From Candidatus Nanosynbacter sp. HMT-352 (GTDB lineage Bacteria; Patescibacteriota; Saccharimonadia; Saccharimonadales; Saccharimonadaceae), in contig NZ_CP089289.1 in assembly GCF_022819365.1 (NCBI RefSeq), positions 62,001 to 126,000 on the forward strand: 64,000 bases of DNA. The letters run 5' to 3'. The notes under the pieces are model-generated. The model made no database searches. It saw only the letters and a list, made by a program, of their open reading frames with translations, and was not told where the DNA came from. This document shows, one piece after another, positions 49,246 to 59,073 of the stretch (position 1 is the first letter of the stretch; the number at the start of each line of letters is the position of its first letter). The position numbers and the translations under genes are program-made.

Positions 49246-51030
49246 ATGAAGTATTTGCGCAACACACTACTTATGATACTAGCCGCGGCACTAATAGTGC
49301 CGTCGCCGTTGGTTTTGGCGGAAGGTGTTTCGGGTGCTACTCAAGAGTCGAAAGTTGATGACGTTCAGACTGTTGATAATAGTCTTAAATCGGCTGAGGA
49401 GGTGAAAGATCAAGCTGCCGATAAGGAACAGATCGATAGCAATTCACCTTCTCAATCAAGTGAAAATCCCGAGACTCCAACAGAGAATTCGTCTATAGAT
49501 AGTCCGAGTGAAAATCCTGCTATCAATGAGTCTTCAAAGTCCGAGCCAAACCCCAAATCTGAGCCGCCAAAAATAGATAATTCAGATGAAAGCACAGAAG
49601 AAAATGCTCCGATATTAATTTCAAAGATTAGTCAGGACAAAAAATACGTTGAGATTTATAATCCGACGAATCGGAATGTTAATTTGGCTGGTTGGAAAAT
49701 AGAGTATTACACTGGATCTGGAGTTGAAACCGTTGGAAAAATTTTCAAGGATGAAGTAATCTTAGCGAACGAATTTTTGGTTTTGTCAAACGATAAGATG
49801 TTAGCGGGCGCCATAAAGTTTGATAATAATTTAGGTTTGGCTCAGAATGATGGATCGGTCGTGTTGTCGCGTTCGGACGGGTCGGTCGCAGATACTGTCG
49901 GCTGGGGAAATAATTCAAAGTCTGCGGGCTCGCCAATTAAAGGCGGTGTGAAAATTGTTTGGCGCTGTTTTATTGATGAAAATATTATTGATTCGAAATT
50001 TTTGTCAGGTAAAAATCTTAACAATCAGGAAGTTGAGCCGTATTCACGACCAAATTGCAAAACCCCAGATTCCAAATCTGAATCTTCAAAGGAGTTGAAT
50101 AAATGTGAAGGTCTGAAGCTAAGTGAAATCGCGTCGAATGTTGATGAACAGTTTATTGAGATTATCAATTCTGGCGAAAAAACCGTCATTACGACAGGCT
50201 GTAAATTGACGGTTAGCGATTCTGGCGTTCGTGAAAATATTGGTGATATCGAATTAAATCCTGGCGAATTTTTAACGATCAAAATAAAAAATACGAATCT
50301 GAAATTGCCAAAAACAAAAGGAAAAGTTTATTTATTAGACGAGGCTGGCTCGAAGATTGATATCTCTGAATATAACAATATATCAAAAGGCGCCTCGTGG
50401 AGTTTGGTTGATGATGAGTGGACTCGGACATTTGCCATCACTGAAGGCGCCGCTAATGTTTTTAAAGAATATCCAGACTGTCAGAGCGGTTATGAGAGGA
50501 ACGTGTTGGGCAGATGTGTGAAAATTGCCACCCCGCCCGTTGAAAGTCCTTGTCCTGTTGGTCAATATCGCCATCCGGAAACTCGCCGTTGTCGAAAAAT
50601 TGAAGCGGAAAAAACTATTACGCCCTGTAAAGATGGCTATTATCGTAGTGAAGAAACTGGCAGATGTCGATCTATCGCATCGGCTGCGGCAAAAACTTTG
50701 AAGCCTTGCCCAGAAGGTCAATTCCGCAATTCAGCCACGGGTCGATGTAAGAAGATTGCCTCCACTGACGATATAGCAAAAGAATGCCCAGAAGGATTTG
50801 AGCGTAATCCGCAAACTAAGCGGTGTCGAAAGATAAAATCTGCAAATATGCCAACTGTTGGCTCGGCGGCTACTGAAGTTAAACAAGTTGCTGGCGCTAC
50901 TTGGGGCTGGTGGGTATTTGGCGGCGTGAGCTTACTGGCCGTCGGTTACGGCGTATGGCAGTGGCGATGGGAAATTTCGCAATTTGTACGAAAAATCCGC
51001 GAAAGCATTAAATCCACAAGCGGTAAATAA
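49246..51030 (+). CDS. Secreted surface protein with two lamin-tail domains and five Cys repeats
   Basis: About 594 aa. Signal peptide (YLRNTLLMILAAALIVPS), an acidic Ser/Pro/Glu-rich linker (about 40-125), first lamin-tail domain (ISKISQDKKYVEIYNPTNRN), second lamin-tail domain (LKLSEIASNVDEQFIEIINS), then five tandem repeats of the form C-x2-G-x2-R-x4-(T/G)-x-R-C-x2-I (about 415-550), and a C-terminal membrane segment with a basic tail. This is a wall- or membrane-anchored surface protein, probably with disulfides within each repeat. The ATG at 49246 has the Shine-Dalgarno AAGGAG; an upstream ATG (49219) has none. Host-contact function is an inference. Confidence 0.85.
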   Translation: MKYLRNTLLMILAAALIVPSPLVLAEGVSGATQESKVDDVQTVDNSLKSAEEVKDQAADKEQIDSNSPSQSSENPETPTENSSIDSPSENPAINESSKSEPNPKSEPPKIDNSDESTEENAPILISKISQDKKYVEIYNPTNRNVNLAGWKIEYYTGSGVETVGKIFKDEVILANEFLVLSNDKMLAGAIKFDNNLGLAQNDGSVVLSRSDGSVADTVGWGNNSKSAGSPIKGGVKIVWRCFIDENIIDSKFLSGKNLNNQEVEPYSRPNCKTPDSKSESSKELNKCEGLKLSEIASNVDEQFIEIINSGEKTVITTGCKLTVSDSGVRENIGDIELNPGEFLTIKIKNTNLKLPKTKGKVYLLDEAGSKIDISEYNNISKGASWSLVDDEWTRTFAITEGAANVFKEYPDCQSGYERNVLGRCVKIATPPVESPCPVGQYRHPETRRCRKIEAEKTITPCKDGYYRSEETGRCRSIASAAAKTLKPCPEGQFRNSATGRCKKIASTDDIAKECPEGFERNPQTKRCRKIKSANMPTVGSAATEVKQVAGATWGWWVFGGVSLLAVGYGVWQWRWEISQFVRKIRESIKSTSGK

Positions 51031-51046
51031 TTGCTATAATAAAGAT

Positions 51047-51520
51047 ATGAGAATTATCGGGATTGATCCGGGAACGGGAATTTTGGGGTTTGGCGTGATT
51101 GATTTTTCTCGTGGCAAGTTCAAGATGGTCACTGCGGGAGTTGTGACGACGCCGGCACATACGCCAATTGACGAAAGGCTTGAAGATATTTTTGATAGCC
51201 TTACAGAAATTATTGCCGAAACAAATCCTGATGTTATGTCGATTGAAAAGCTATTTTTTGCGCGCAATGTTACGACGGCGATTTCTGTGGCGGAGGCTCG
51301 TGGTGTGGCGATGTTAACTGGACGAAAAGCCGGAATGCCGATTGCTGAATATACGCCACTACAAATAAAGCAAACTCTGACCGGCTATGGAAAGGCCGAT
51401 AAAAAGCAAGTTCAGGAAATGGTGCGCCTTAATTTGGGTTTGAAAGATGTTCCGAAGCCGGATGACTGCGCGGATGCTTTGGCTGCAGCAATTACACACG
51501 CAGCGATGAATCGGGTATAA
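51047..51520 (+). CDS. ruvC: Holliday junction resolvase RuvC
   Basis: About 157 aa: GIDPGTGILGFGVID (first catalytic Asp), SIEKLFF (catalytic Glu), and PDDCADALAAAITH (C-terminal Asp pair). The ATG at 51047 is chosen because TATAAT (51035-51040) ends 6 nt before it; an upstream in-frame ATG would overlap the surface-protein gene. It resolves recombination junctions with RuvAB. Confidence 0.95.
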   Translation: MRIIGIDPGTGILGFGVIDFSRGKFKMVTAGVVTTPAHTPIDERLEDIFDSLTEIIAETNPDVMSIEKLFFARNVTTAISVAEARGVAMLTGRKAGMPIAEYTPLQIKQTLTGYGKADKKQVQEMVRLNLGLKDVPKPDDCADALAAAITHAAMNRV

Positions 51521-51527
51521 TTGAAAT

Positions 51528-52103
51528 ATGATTGCACATGTTTTTGGAAAAGTTGCTGAGAAATTTAACGGCTCGTTAGTCATTGATGTTCATGGTGTTG
51601 GATATGAAGTTAGCGTGGCGACTAATGATTTTGACGCGGTGATATTAGATCAAGAAGTAAAATTTTACACTTATCATCACGTGCGCGAACAGTCGGAGGA
51701 ATTGTTTGGGTTCTCTAGCTTGGCGGCGAAAAAGTTATTTGAAATGCTAATCACGGTTCAGGGGGTTGGTCCGAAGGCTGCGCTAGCGATTTTAAGCTTG
51801 GGTGATGCCGAGCAAGTGCGCAATGCTATTGCTAATTCTGACAGCGGTTTTGTGCAAAAGGCTGCTGGCGTCGGTAAGAAAACCGCCGAGCGAGTGGTGG
51901 TTGATTTGAGCGATAAAGTTGGTCTGCCTACTCATTATGGCCGAGCGGAAGAACCGCTGCAAACTGAATTAAACACCTCAGATGAAGCTCTGGAAGCGCT
52001 TATGGCTCTGGGCTATACATTAGCGGATGCAACTAAGGCGCTTGAAAATGTCGATGCTAATTTACCAACTTCTCAGCGAGTAACCGAAGCTTTGAAGAGG
52101 TAG
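51528..52103 (+). CDS. ruvA: Holliday junction DNA helicase subunit RuvA
   Basis: 191 aa: N-terminal OB domain (IAHVFGKVAEKF), helix-hairpin-helix motifs (VQGVGPKAALAIL, AAGVGKKTAERVVVDL) and the C-terminal domain III (EALEALMALGYTLADA). Its -10 box TATAAT (51516-51521) overlaps the ruvC stop codon and ends 6 nt before the ATG. Confidence 0.95.
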   Translation: MIAHVFGKVAEKFNGSLVIDVHGVGYEVSVATNDFDAVILDQEVKFYTYHHVREQSEELFGFSSLAAKKLFEMLITVQGVGPKAALAILSLGDAEQVRNAIANSDSGFVQKAAGVGKKTAERVVVDLSDKVGLPTHYGRAEEPLQTELNTSDEALEALMALGYTLADATKALENVDANLPTSQRVTEALKR

Positions 52104-52125
52104 GGTTTTATTAAGATATTGATAT

Positions 52126-52674
52126 CTATTGCGACTCGTTTTCTTCTTTAACTGTCTGCTTTACTTCTCTAATGAGATTTTCTATGTCGCCGGCTGTTAG
52201 TCTGTCGTAGTCATGAAAGCTCTGAACACTACGGCGCAATAGCTGACCTTGTATGTCAGTAATTCCATATAATCCAGGCAGATCATCAAATTGGTGATTG
52301 CACGACTCTTGGTCGAATATTTCGGCCTGCTCTTTGTCAGAAGCGCCTTCTTTCGATGCGATTCTATCGCACCATAAAAATGGATATCTTACTAGTAAGT
52401 TAATTACGTGTTTTGCAATTTCTGTTGATTTGGGGTCGTATTCTTCTGTTTGCTCTAAATTGCCATATCCCCGCTCAGTCAAGGTGTTGCTGATATTTTT
52501 TACATCAATTGCAACCCTGTGCGACTCAATTCCTTCAGATTCGTCGGAAGGCGCTAATCCTAGCTCGGCCAAAATATATGGCACTGCCTCTGACATTAAC
52601 CTAATTCCTTCTGGGACTTGGTCATATACTTCTCTTATGTCTTTTTTTCGGTTTTTGGCATCAAATTCCGGCAT
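52126..52674 (-). CDS. 182-aa protein of unknown function
   Basis: A soluble, acidic, mostly helical protein starting MPEFDAKNRKKDIREVY, with no family recognised. It lies on the opposite strand between ruvA and ruvB, which are adjacent in many bacteria, and is therefore probably an accessory insertion. The Shine-Dalgarno CTAGGAG precedes the ATG. Confidence 0.65.
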   Translation of the reverse strand: MPEFDAKNRKKDIREVYDQVPEGIRLMSEAVPYILAELGLAPSDESEGIESHRVAIDVKNISNTLTERGYGNLEQTEEYDPKSTEIAKHVINLLVRYPFLWCDRIASKEGASDKEQAEIFDQESCNHQFDDLPGLYGITDIQGQLLRRSVQSFHDYDRLTAGDIENLIREVKQTVKEENESQ

Positions 52675-52751
52675 TGTAAACTCCTAGTTTAATTGTAGAT
52701 ACTAATACTATACCATAAATGCTATAATTAGTGTATAGCAATTGAGAGAAT

Positions 52752-52892
52752 ATGCGATTCATCACTGACCCAGAACTGGATGAACCGAGCCAAGAAATAT
52801 TTCAGGATTGGCCCATGGCTCACAGTGAGAAGCTGTTATCTCCTCGTTACATTGGTAAAACTGTTCTTACGAGCTCGGGCATATCTTTGTAG
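52752..52892 (+). CDS. Possible 46-aa ORF, perhaps a truncated gene
   Basis: ATG-initiated ORF starting MRFITDPELDEPSQEIFQDW and ending TAG 52890-52892. A TATAAT box lies about 25 nt upstream with GAGAG as a weak Shine-Dalgarno. The composition looks protein-like but the product stops abruptly; it may be the 5' stub of a deleted gene. Confidence 0.35.
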   Translation: MRFITDPELDEPSQEIFQDWPMAHSEKLLSPRYIGKTVLTSSGISL

Positions 52893-52940
52893 GTGTGAAT
52901 AAATACCGCATGTCTGGTATAATTTGCATTAGGAGATATC

Positions 52941-53426
52941 ATGAATACAGACGTGACAATGAAGGATTGTGAAATCTGTCCGCTGCTCGTTGGCCAAACA
53001 GCGGCTGACGACAATGTCATACTACAAACCGAACGTTGGGTGGCGGTGCTTGACAGAAATCAACGCTATTTAGGTAAGTCATTTATCACTCTGCGCCAGC
53101 ACAAGGAGACGTTGTCGGAGTTGGATGAGGCAGATTGGATGGAGCTGCATCAGGTGATTCGTCAACTCGAGCAGGCAGTTAAAGAAGCATTTGGCGCCGA
53201 CGTGTGTAACTGGGAGTGCTTGATGAATAACGCAGTGAAAGCTGGTCAGTCGACACATGTGCACTGGCATTTACATCCGCGGTATCTCGCTGGCACCACC
53301 TTTGCTGGCGAGGAGTTTCCTGATCCAAAATGGTCGCGGCACTTAGGGGACGCGGTGCATATGGTGAGTGATGAGACCTTTCGCGAAATTATGCAGATAC
53401 TGCGTAGTCGGCTTACAAGAGCTTAG
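52941..53426 (+). CDS. HIT-family nucleotide hydrolase/transferase
   Basis: 161 aa with the histidine triad HVHWHLHPR (about residue 110) and an N-terminal DCEICPLL that may contribute to a zinc site. HIT proteins hydrolyse nucleoside phosphoramidates or dinucleoside polyphosphates. It has both TATAAT and a Shine-Dalgarno (AGGAGA), so it is led rather than leaderless. It sits in the ruvA-ruvB gap. Confidence 0.88.
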   Translation: MNTDVTMKDCEICPLLVGQTAADDNVILQTERWVAVLDRNQRYLGKSFITLRQHKETLSELDEADWMELHQVIRQLEQAVKEAFGADVCNWECLMNNAVKAGQSTHVHWHLHPRYLAGTTFAGEEFPDPKWSRHLGDAVHMVSDETFREIMQILRSRLTRA

Positions 53427-53457
53427 TCCGCTCCGGTTTGGATGATATAATGAATGT

Positions 53458-54456
53458 ATGGCAATTGAAAGAATAGTTGATACAAGTTCGCATGATGACG
53501 ATTCTGAAGAGCAGCGAATTGAAGTTAGTCTGCGTCCGCAGAGTTTTGCTGAATATGTTGGTCAGGAAAGGTTAAAACGTAATTTGCGTTTGGCGATTGA
53601 TGCGGCTAAAAAGCGCGGCGAACCGTTGGATCACGTATTATTATATGGTCCGCCGGGGCTTGGTAAAACAACTATGGCGACGGTGATTGCTAATGAAATG
53701 GGCACGAATCTGCGGATTACCAGTGGTCCGGCTATTGAAAAAGCTGGCGATTTGGCGTCGATTCTGACTAATTTGTCGGACGGCGATATTCTGTTTATCG
53801 ATGAGATTCATCGGTTGGGTCGGTCTGTAGAAGAGATTTTATATTCTGCAATGGAAGATTTTAAGCTGGATATTGTGATTGGAAAAGGTCCAGCAGCGCG
53901 ATCAATTCGATTAGATTTGCCGCGATTTACGGTGATTGGTGCGACGACACGAACCGGAAGTTTGGCGGCACCTTTGCGTGATAGGTTTGGGCATATTTAC
54001 CGCTTGGAATTTTACACGCCAGAGGATATTGCGAAAATTGTGACGCGTAGTGCGAAGATTTTGGAGTCGTCAATTCGAAGTGAAGCGGCGGATTTATTGT
54101 CGACGCGAGCGCGCTTGACGCCACGTATTGCCAATAGGCTTCTTAAGCGCGTCCGTGATTACGCCGACGTTAATGGCGACGGAATAATTGATGTAAAAAC
54201 TACAACCAATGCTTTGGAAATGTTGGAGGTGGACGAGTTGGGCTTGGATCCGGCTGATCGTAATTTATTGCAATCGATTCTGGAAAATTATGGCGATAAT
54301 CCCGTTGGTCTAACAACAATTGCGGCGTTAACTGGTGACGAAGCGACAACAATTGAGGATTTTTATGAACCATATTTGCTACAAATTGGTTTTATTGAGC
54401 GCACGCCGCGTGGTCGTCGAGTGACGATTAAGGCAAAGCGACATTTGGGAAGATAA
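53458..54456 (+). CDS. ruvB: Holliday junction branch migration ATPase RuvB
   Basis: 332 aa: [19 protein letters not shown], Walker [10 protein letters not shown], Walker [11 protein letters not shown], sensor 1 [17 protein letters not shown] and the winged helix [19 protein letters not shown]. Motor of the RuvABC complex. TATAAT (53446-53451) ends 6 nt before the ATG. Its separation from ruvA by about 1.35 kb is noted as a finding. Confidence 0.96.
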   Translation: MAIERIVDTSSHDDDSEEQRIEVSLRPQSFAEYVGQERLKRNLRLAIDAAKKRGEPLDHVLLYGPPGLGKTTMATVIANEMGTNLRITSGPAIEKAGDLASILTNLSDGDILFIDEIHRLGRSVEEILYSAMEDFKLDIVIGKGPAARSIRLDLPRFTVIGATTRTGSLAAPLRDRFGHIYRLEFYTPEDIAKIVTRSAKILESSIRSEAADLLSTRARLTPRIANRLLKRVRDYADVNGDGIIDVKTTTNALEMLEVDELGLDPADRNLLQSILENYGDNPVGLTTIAALTGDEATTIEDFYEPYLLQIGFIERTPRGRRVTIKAKRHLGR

Positions 54457-54568
54457 TTATCGTATTCTTCGGCTATTTGTGCTTTAATAAAACCAGACAA
54501 ACTTAACTAGGAGCCGCCATGGGCAAAAAACAAGACTATCTTAAGTTCTGTCGTGTTATAATATAGGC

Positions 54569-55405
54569 ATGAATCCACAAACATCCTCGTCAGAAGATTT
54601 AACGCAGCCTGTTGCGTACGATGCTGATGGTCGACCGCTATATCATCATCCGCCGCAGACTGGTTGTCCGGCTCCGGTTGTGGCGCAGACGAATTCTTAT
54701 GTGACGGCAAGACCAGAAATTATTGATGGGGAGAATTTTGATCCGCGATTGCGTAGTCAATATGCTAATGAGCCGCAAGTCGTACATGTTGCGCGAGATA
54801 TTGATCCGAAGCCGTTTACTATTAGCGATGATCTGAAACAAAAGCATGAAAAATCAGTTCAGCAATATCCGAATCTCAATTTGAGCGAAGGCGAATACAT
54901 TATTTTGGATATTAAGCGTCATCCAATTGGTATGCTAATCCCGACGGGAATCTCGGTTTTCTTGGTGGTGATGATCATGGTGTTTGTGATGTTTTATCCG
55001 TCAATTGCTCGTGACGCAATTATCTCGCCGATGCCTTCACTGACTGATGTGTTTGGCGTGGCAATGTTGCTTATTGGGCTGGTGGCGCTTGGTGGTGCGG
55101 TGTCCTTGTGGATATATTTGCAGAATCATTTTTACATGACCAACGAAAGTGTGATTCAGGAAATCCAGGGTAGCTTATTTTATCGGCACGAGCAAACGGT
55201 GAGCTTGGGTAGTATTGAGGATGCAAGCTTCCGTCAATCAGGCATTATTCAGACTCTTTTCAATTATGGCACGATTCGCCTCAGCACTGAGGGTGAAGAA
55301 ACGACATATATATTCCATTTTGTGGCAAATCCACGCAAGCAAATTGCGATAATCAATAATGCCATTGAAGATTTTAAGAATGGCCGCCCTGTTTGTGATG
55401 ATTAG
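54569..55405 (+). CDS. Membrane protein with bacterial PH-like domain
   Basis: 278 aa: a Pro/Asp-rich cytoplasmic N-terminus (about 1-110), two membrane segments (about 128-150 and 168-190), and a bPH2-like domain beginning HFYMTNESVIQEIQGSLF with the pattern QTVSLGSIEDASF. Such proteins are common membrane components of unclear role. TATAAT (54557-54562) ends 6 nt before the ATG. Confidence 0.8.
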   Translation: MNPQTSSSEDLTQPVAYDADGRPLYHHPPQTGCPAPVVAQTNSYVTARPEIIDGENFDPRLRSQYANEPQVVHVARDIDPKPFTISDDLKQKHEKSVQQYPNLNLSEGEYIILDIKRHPIGMLIPTGISVFLVVMIMVFVMFYPSIARDAIISPMPSLTDVFGVAMLLIGLVALGGAVSLWIYLQNHFYMTNESVIQEIQGSLFYRHEQTVSLGSIEDASFRQSGIIQTLFNYGTIRLSTEGEETTYIFHFVANPRKQIAIINNAIEDFKNGRPVCDD

Positions 55406-55409
55406 CTAA

Positions 55410-55802
55410 TTATTTATGGCGACTTTCTTTTATGTAGTCATCTTCATCAACAAGCGTCGCGACAAGTTTGTATGACTTACATTTTCCGTCATTACAATTT
55501 GAAGATTCATAACGATAACTGCTGTCTTTTTCGCCAATTTTCTTACCTTGTGGATCTTTTAACAATGCAGGATCCATAGTCGGAAGTGTGCCTTCTTCTA
55601 ACTTCTCTGGGTAATAGCCATTTTTAACGTAAAAACCTTCTTCCAGACTATAATGCATGGCGTTAATCGCGGTGCGTTTTTTGGCGTTGTTTGATTCGTT
55701 GGTCAATTTTGTATATTGTGAGAAACCTAAGATTGCGATGATAATCAAGAAAGTCGCTACAACCAAAAGTTCAATAATAGTAAAACCGTTTCGCTTATTC
55801 AT
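55410..55802 (-). CDS. Type IV pilin-like protein (prepilin)
   Basis: 130 aa with the prepilin peptidase site and N-terminal helix NGFTIIELLVVATFLIIIAI (Gly before Phe, Glu at +5), then a small domain with two cysteines near the end (SSNCNDGKCKS). It is a major or minor pilin for the type IV pilus machinery encoded at 58-64 kb. Convergent with the PH-domain gene, with only 4 nt between them. Confidence 0.9.
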   Translation of the reverse strand: MNKRNGFTIIELLVVATFLIIIAILGFSQYTKLTNESNNAKKRTAINAMHYSLEEGFYVKNGYYPEKLEEGTLPTMDPALLKDPQGKKIGEKDSSYRYESSNCNDGKCKSYKLVATLVDEDDYIKESRHK

Positions 55803-55869
55803 GAATGTAATTATAGCAAATCTTGCAACAAATCGGTATAATAAAGGAAGTAACTAAGGAGGGAATGCT

Positions 55870-56925
55870 ATGGCAAAATCAGACAGTAAAACAGTAAATC
55901 CAGAAAAGTCAAGTCAGGCATCGGATAAAAAAGTTGACGAAGGTAAGCTTAAGGCACTTGGTCTAGCGATGGATCAAATTACCAAGCAATTTGGTGACGG
56001 ATCAATTATGAAATTGGGCGAGGCTCATAAAGTCGATGTTGAAGTAATTCCTTCTGGTGCTTTGAGTTTGGATTTGGCGCTCGGTGGCGGATATCCAAAA
56101 GGTCGTATCATAGAAATCTATGGTCCAGAAAGCTCGGGTAAGACAACATTGACGCTTCACGCTATTGCAGAAATTCAGAAGCAGGGCGGAACGGCGGCGT
56201 TTATTGACGCCGAGCACGCGCTTGATCCAGCATACGCCAAGCGTCTGGGTGTAGACACGGAAAATTTGTTGGTTTCTCAGCCAGATAACGGCGAGCAGGC
56301 GTTGGAAATTACGGAGACGCTGGTTCGTTCGAACGCGGTGGATTTGGTGATAGTCGACTCGGTGGCTGCCTTGACGCCACAGGCTGAAATTGATGGCGAT
56401 ATGGGTGATTCTCATATGGGTCTTCAGGCTCGATTGATGAGTCAGGCTCTACGTAAATTGACGGGAATTATCAATAAATCAAAAGCCACGGTGATCTTTA
56501 TCAATCAGATTCGTATGAAAATTGGCGTGATGTTTGGCAATCCTGAAACGACAACCGGTGGTAATGCGTTGAAATTTTACGCGTCGCAGCGAATTGACAT
56601 TCGTCGAATTGGTCAAATCAAAGTTGGCGATGATATTATTGGTAACCGCACAAAAATTAAGGTTGTGAAAAATAAGATCGCACCGCCGTTCCGCGTGGCT
56701 GAATTTGACATTATGTACAACGAGGGAATTAGTAAAACTGGCGATATTCTGGACTTGGCGGCAACGCACGGTATAGTTGAAAAGTCGGGTGCGTTTTATA
56801 AATATAACGGCGAAACGATTGGTCAAGGGCGCGATAAAACGAAGACTTATTTGAAGGAAAATCCTGAGGTTTTGGCGGAAATTGATCAGAAAGTGCGTGA
56901 TAAAGTGAAGGAAGCGGAAAGTTAA
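55870..56925 (+). CDS. recA: Recombinase RecA
   Basis: 351 aa: Walker [10 protein letters not shown], the MAW-type helix [11 protein letters not shown], Walker [13 protein letters not shown], and the L2 loop [20 protein letters not shown]. Strand exchange protein for recombination, and for integrating DNA taken up by ComEC. A strong Shine-Dalgarno (AAGGAGG) gives a led mRNA. recX follows after 11 nt. Confidence 0.98.
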   Translation: MAKSDSKTVNPEKSSQASDKKVDEGKLKALGLAMDQITKQFGDGSIMKLGEAHKVDVEVIPSGALSLDLALGGGYPKGRIIEIYGPESSGKTTLTLHAIAEIQKQGGTAAFIDAEHALDPAYAKRLGVDTENLLVSQPDNGEQALEITETLVRSNAVDLVIVDSVAALTPQAEIDGDMGDSHMGLQARLMSQALRKLTGIINKSKATVIFINQIRMKIGVMFGNPETTTGGNALKFYASQRIDIRRIGQIKVGDDIIGNRTKIKVVKNKIAPPFRVAEFDIMYNEGISKTGDILDLAATHGIVEKSGAFYKYNGETIGQGRDKTKTYLKENPEVLAEIDQKVRDKVKEAES

Positions 56926-56936
56926 TTCAAATATAG

Positions 56937-57590
56937 ATGAAAATCACCGATATTTCTCTTCAGACTCGTGATAAAAATCGTGTCAATGTAAGCGTTGACG
57001 GGAAATATCGTTTTAGCTTGGATGTATTCCAGGTCGGCGAACTAGGCATTAAGATTGGTCGCCAATATACGGAAGAGGAAATTTCGAAACTAGAAGACGA
57101 CAGTCAGTTTGGCAAGTTGTATGCTAGGTCTATAGAATATTGCTTAATGCGTCCGCGAGCCATCAAAGAAGTGCGCGATTATCTGCGTCGGAAAACGCTA
57201 GCGACTCGCCGACGTTCAGCGAAAACTGGAAAAATTATTGAACATCCTGGAATAAAGCCGGAGATTGCTGAGCGAGTTTTGGATCGTCTTATTGAGAAAA
57301 AATATTTGGACGATGAAAAATTTGCTCGATTTTGGTTTGAACAGCGGTTCATGAAAAAAGGCGCCAGTATTCGTCGTTTGAAATTGGAACTGGCGCAAAA
57401 GGGAATTGATAATACAACGATTGAGTCGTTAGTTAAAGAGAATATTCGCTCTGATGACGAGGAATTGCGGAAGGTCATTGCTAAAAAACGTTATCGATAT
57501 AGTGATCAGCAGAAGTTAATGCAATATTTGGCTAGGCAGGGTTTTTCTTACGACGACATTAAGAAGGCTCTTGAAAACCCAAATGATTAA
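56937..57590 (+). CDS. recX: RecA regulator RecX
   Basis: 217 aa, helical and basic, with the three-helix repeats typical of RecX: YCLMRPRAIKEVRDYLRRK, LIEKKYLDDEKFARFWFEQR and RRLKLELAQKGI. Inhibits or modulates RecA filaments. Convergent 4-bp overlap with the PRC-barrel gene. Confidence 0.9.
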   Translation: MKITDISLQTRDKNRVNVSVDGKYRFSLDVFQVGELGIKIGRQYTEEEISKLEDDSQFGKLYARSIEYCLMRPRAIKEVRDYLRRKTLATRRRSAKTGKIIEHPGIKPEIAERVLDRLIEKKYLDDEKFARFWFEQRFMKKGASIRRLKLELAQKGIDNTTIESLVKENIRSDDEELRKVIAKKRYRYSDQQKLMQYLARQGFSYDDIKKALENPND

Positions 57591-58174
57591 TCAACTTTTG
57601 TAGATTCTGGTTGTGGACGAGGCTGCTTGCGGAATGGATTTTCGTATGAATTTATCTGTGGAATAGGTGTTTTTTCGGCTATGTGCGAGATAGTTGCTGA
57701 TTTTACAACGATTTTATCATCGGTTACTTTTATAATCTGAGAACGATGAATAAGTAGCTCTGTGTCGCCAAAACTTTTCAAGAATGGTCGCCGAATTCGA
57801 AGTTGTTGTATAATAAAATTCCCAGCCGCCAATGTGTATCCGATAACTTTTCCGATTTTCTTATTTTTCTCATCAATAACCAACTTGTCTTTTAATGTAA
57901 AATTGATGTCATAAATTTCTTTTATAGTAATCACATCATCAATGCCGATGATCTCGTCAGTTGAATCAATAATCATACCGAGCGGTCCAATTTCTCTGAC
58001 GTCATCAATGCGAAGCAGGCTAGGATGTTGGTCTAAAAGTCGTCCTTCAAGTTCATATGCGATTATAGACAAATTCCTCGGATTGATAATTTCCCGCGAT
58101 GTTCGCGCCAGTTCGGAGCCCGTCTGAAGACTCATGACGGGAATATCAAGGAAGCGATCTGCGGATATAAGCAT
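57587..58174 (-). CDS. PRC-barrel domain protein
   Basis: 195 aa with two PRC-barrel-like units (FLDIPVMSLQTGSELA; KLVIDEKNKKIGKVIGYTL) and a Pro-rich C-terminus. PRC barrels occur in RNA-processing and photosynthesis-related proteins and in uncharacterised bacterial proteins; no specific role can be given. TATAAT (58186-58181) ends 6 nt before the ATG, so it is not part of the pilus operon transcript despite lying next to it. Confidence 0.78.
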   Translation of the reverse strand: MLISADRFLDIPVMSLQTGSELARTSREIINPRNLSIIAYELEGRLLDQHPSLLRIDDVREIGPLGMIIDSTDEIIGIDDVITIKEIYDINFTLKDKLVIDEKNKKIGKVIGYTLAAGNFIIQQLRIRRPFLKSFGDTELLIHRSQIIKVTDDKIVVKSATISHIAEKTPIPQINSYENPFRKQPRPQPESTKVD

Positions 58175-58198
58175 AACTATATTATAAACGGTTACGTT

Positions 58199-58483
58199 CT
58201 ATTCGGCAAACGGATTGGAGCGACCAGCCGGTAGACTAAACGAGTCGTTTGCTGAAGTTGACGGTCGGAAGTCTTTAATAATTTGCATGGTTTTTTTATC
58301 GAAGCTTATTGATGCAGTTTGTGGTTCTTCGGTAGGAACTGCTAAAAGTCCGCTCAAAAGAAATATCGCGATTGCTACGCCTCCGATTACAACAACGCTA
58401 TATATTATCACATGAAATCGCCACAGGAATTTAGATAGTGATTTTACGATTGGCTCGAGCTGCTCTGATATTGATGGACTCAT
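58199..58483 (-). CDS. Small membrane protein at the end of the pilus operon
   Basis: 94 aa with one membrane segment (about residues 25-48) and a short extracytoplasmic tail ending RSNPFAE. It overlaps pilO-like by 4 bp, so it belongs to the operon. Position suggests a PilP-like or assembly-accessory role, but it lacks a lipoprotein signal. Confidence 0.72.
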   Translation of the reverse strand: MSPSISEQLEPIVKSLSKFLWRFHVIIYSVVVIGGVAIAIFLLSGLLAVPTEEPQTASISFDKKTMQIIKDFRPSTSANDSFSLPAGRSNPFAE

Positions 58484-59073
58484 CGTGTATAAACCTTTAC
58501 TTCAAGTGATTGGATTGATATTTCATGATTATTTGCGCCTCTGGAAATTGACACACCTGAAAGCTGCATTCGAGTGACATTTTTTTCAATAAGACTAAGG
58601 AAATGTAGGAATTTCGTGTAATCTATATGGTCTCCCAACTGAATTGATACGAAAGTGCTTTTCACTCCAACAGGGCTGGCGGATGTTTGCTTGCTAGGTG
58701 TCGCTGTCTTAGTAGAGGCTGTTGGTTCATTTTGGAAAGAGAAAGATTTAATCGGAATGCCAGCGCGGTCAGCGTAGGTATTTAAATCCTGAATAATCTG
58801 ATTCTGATATTGATAAAGTTTCGATTCTGAGACGATATTCTTTGCTTTTTTAACTGTGTCGGAATTGCGATCGAGCTGAGATTTTGACGCTAGCAAACTT
58901 TGTATTTTTGCATCAACTGCAATTGCTTCTGTTTGCATTTTTCCAACTTCTTCTGATGTTTTGCTTAGGAATGAATAGGCGAAAATAACTAGCCCTACCA
59001 TTGCTGACAATATTATGAGCAATAATAACGACAAGATGATTCGCGCGATACTGGCATTTAGAACTTTTTTCAT
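58480..59073 (-). CDS. pilO: PilO-like type IV pilus inner-membrane protein
   Basis: 197 aa: a membrane segment (about 10-32), a coiled coil (about 38-75) and a ferredoxin-like C-terminal domain (about 120-195), the PilO layout. Assignment rests mainly on order pilM-pilN-pilO. Overlaps pilN-like by 4 bp. Confidence 0.82.
   Translation of the reverse strand: MKKVLNASIARIILSLLLLIILSAMVGLVIFAYSFLSKTSEEVGKMQTEAIAVDAKIQSLLASKSQLDRNSDTVKKAKNIVSESKLYQYQNQIIQDLNTYADRAGIPIKSFSFQNEPTASTKTATPSKQTSASPVGVKSTFVSIQLGDHIDYTKFLHFLSLIEKNVTRMQLSGVSISRGANNHEISIQSLEVKVYTR

Noticed and set aside
54519..54566. 15-codon ORF (ATG 54519) with a good Shine-Dalgarno before the PH-domain gene
   Set aside because: Very short, and it runs through the promoter of the next gene; no evidence that it is more than chance.
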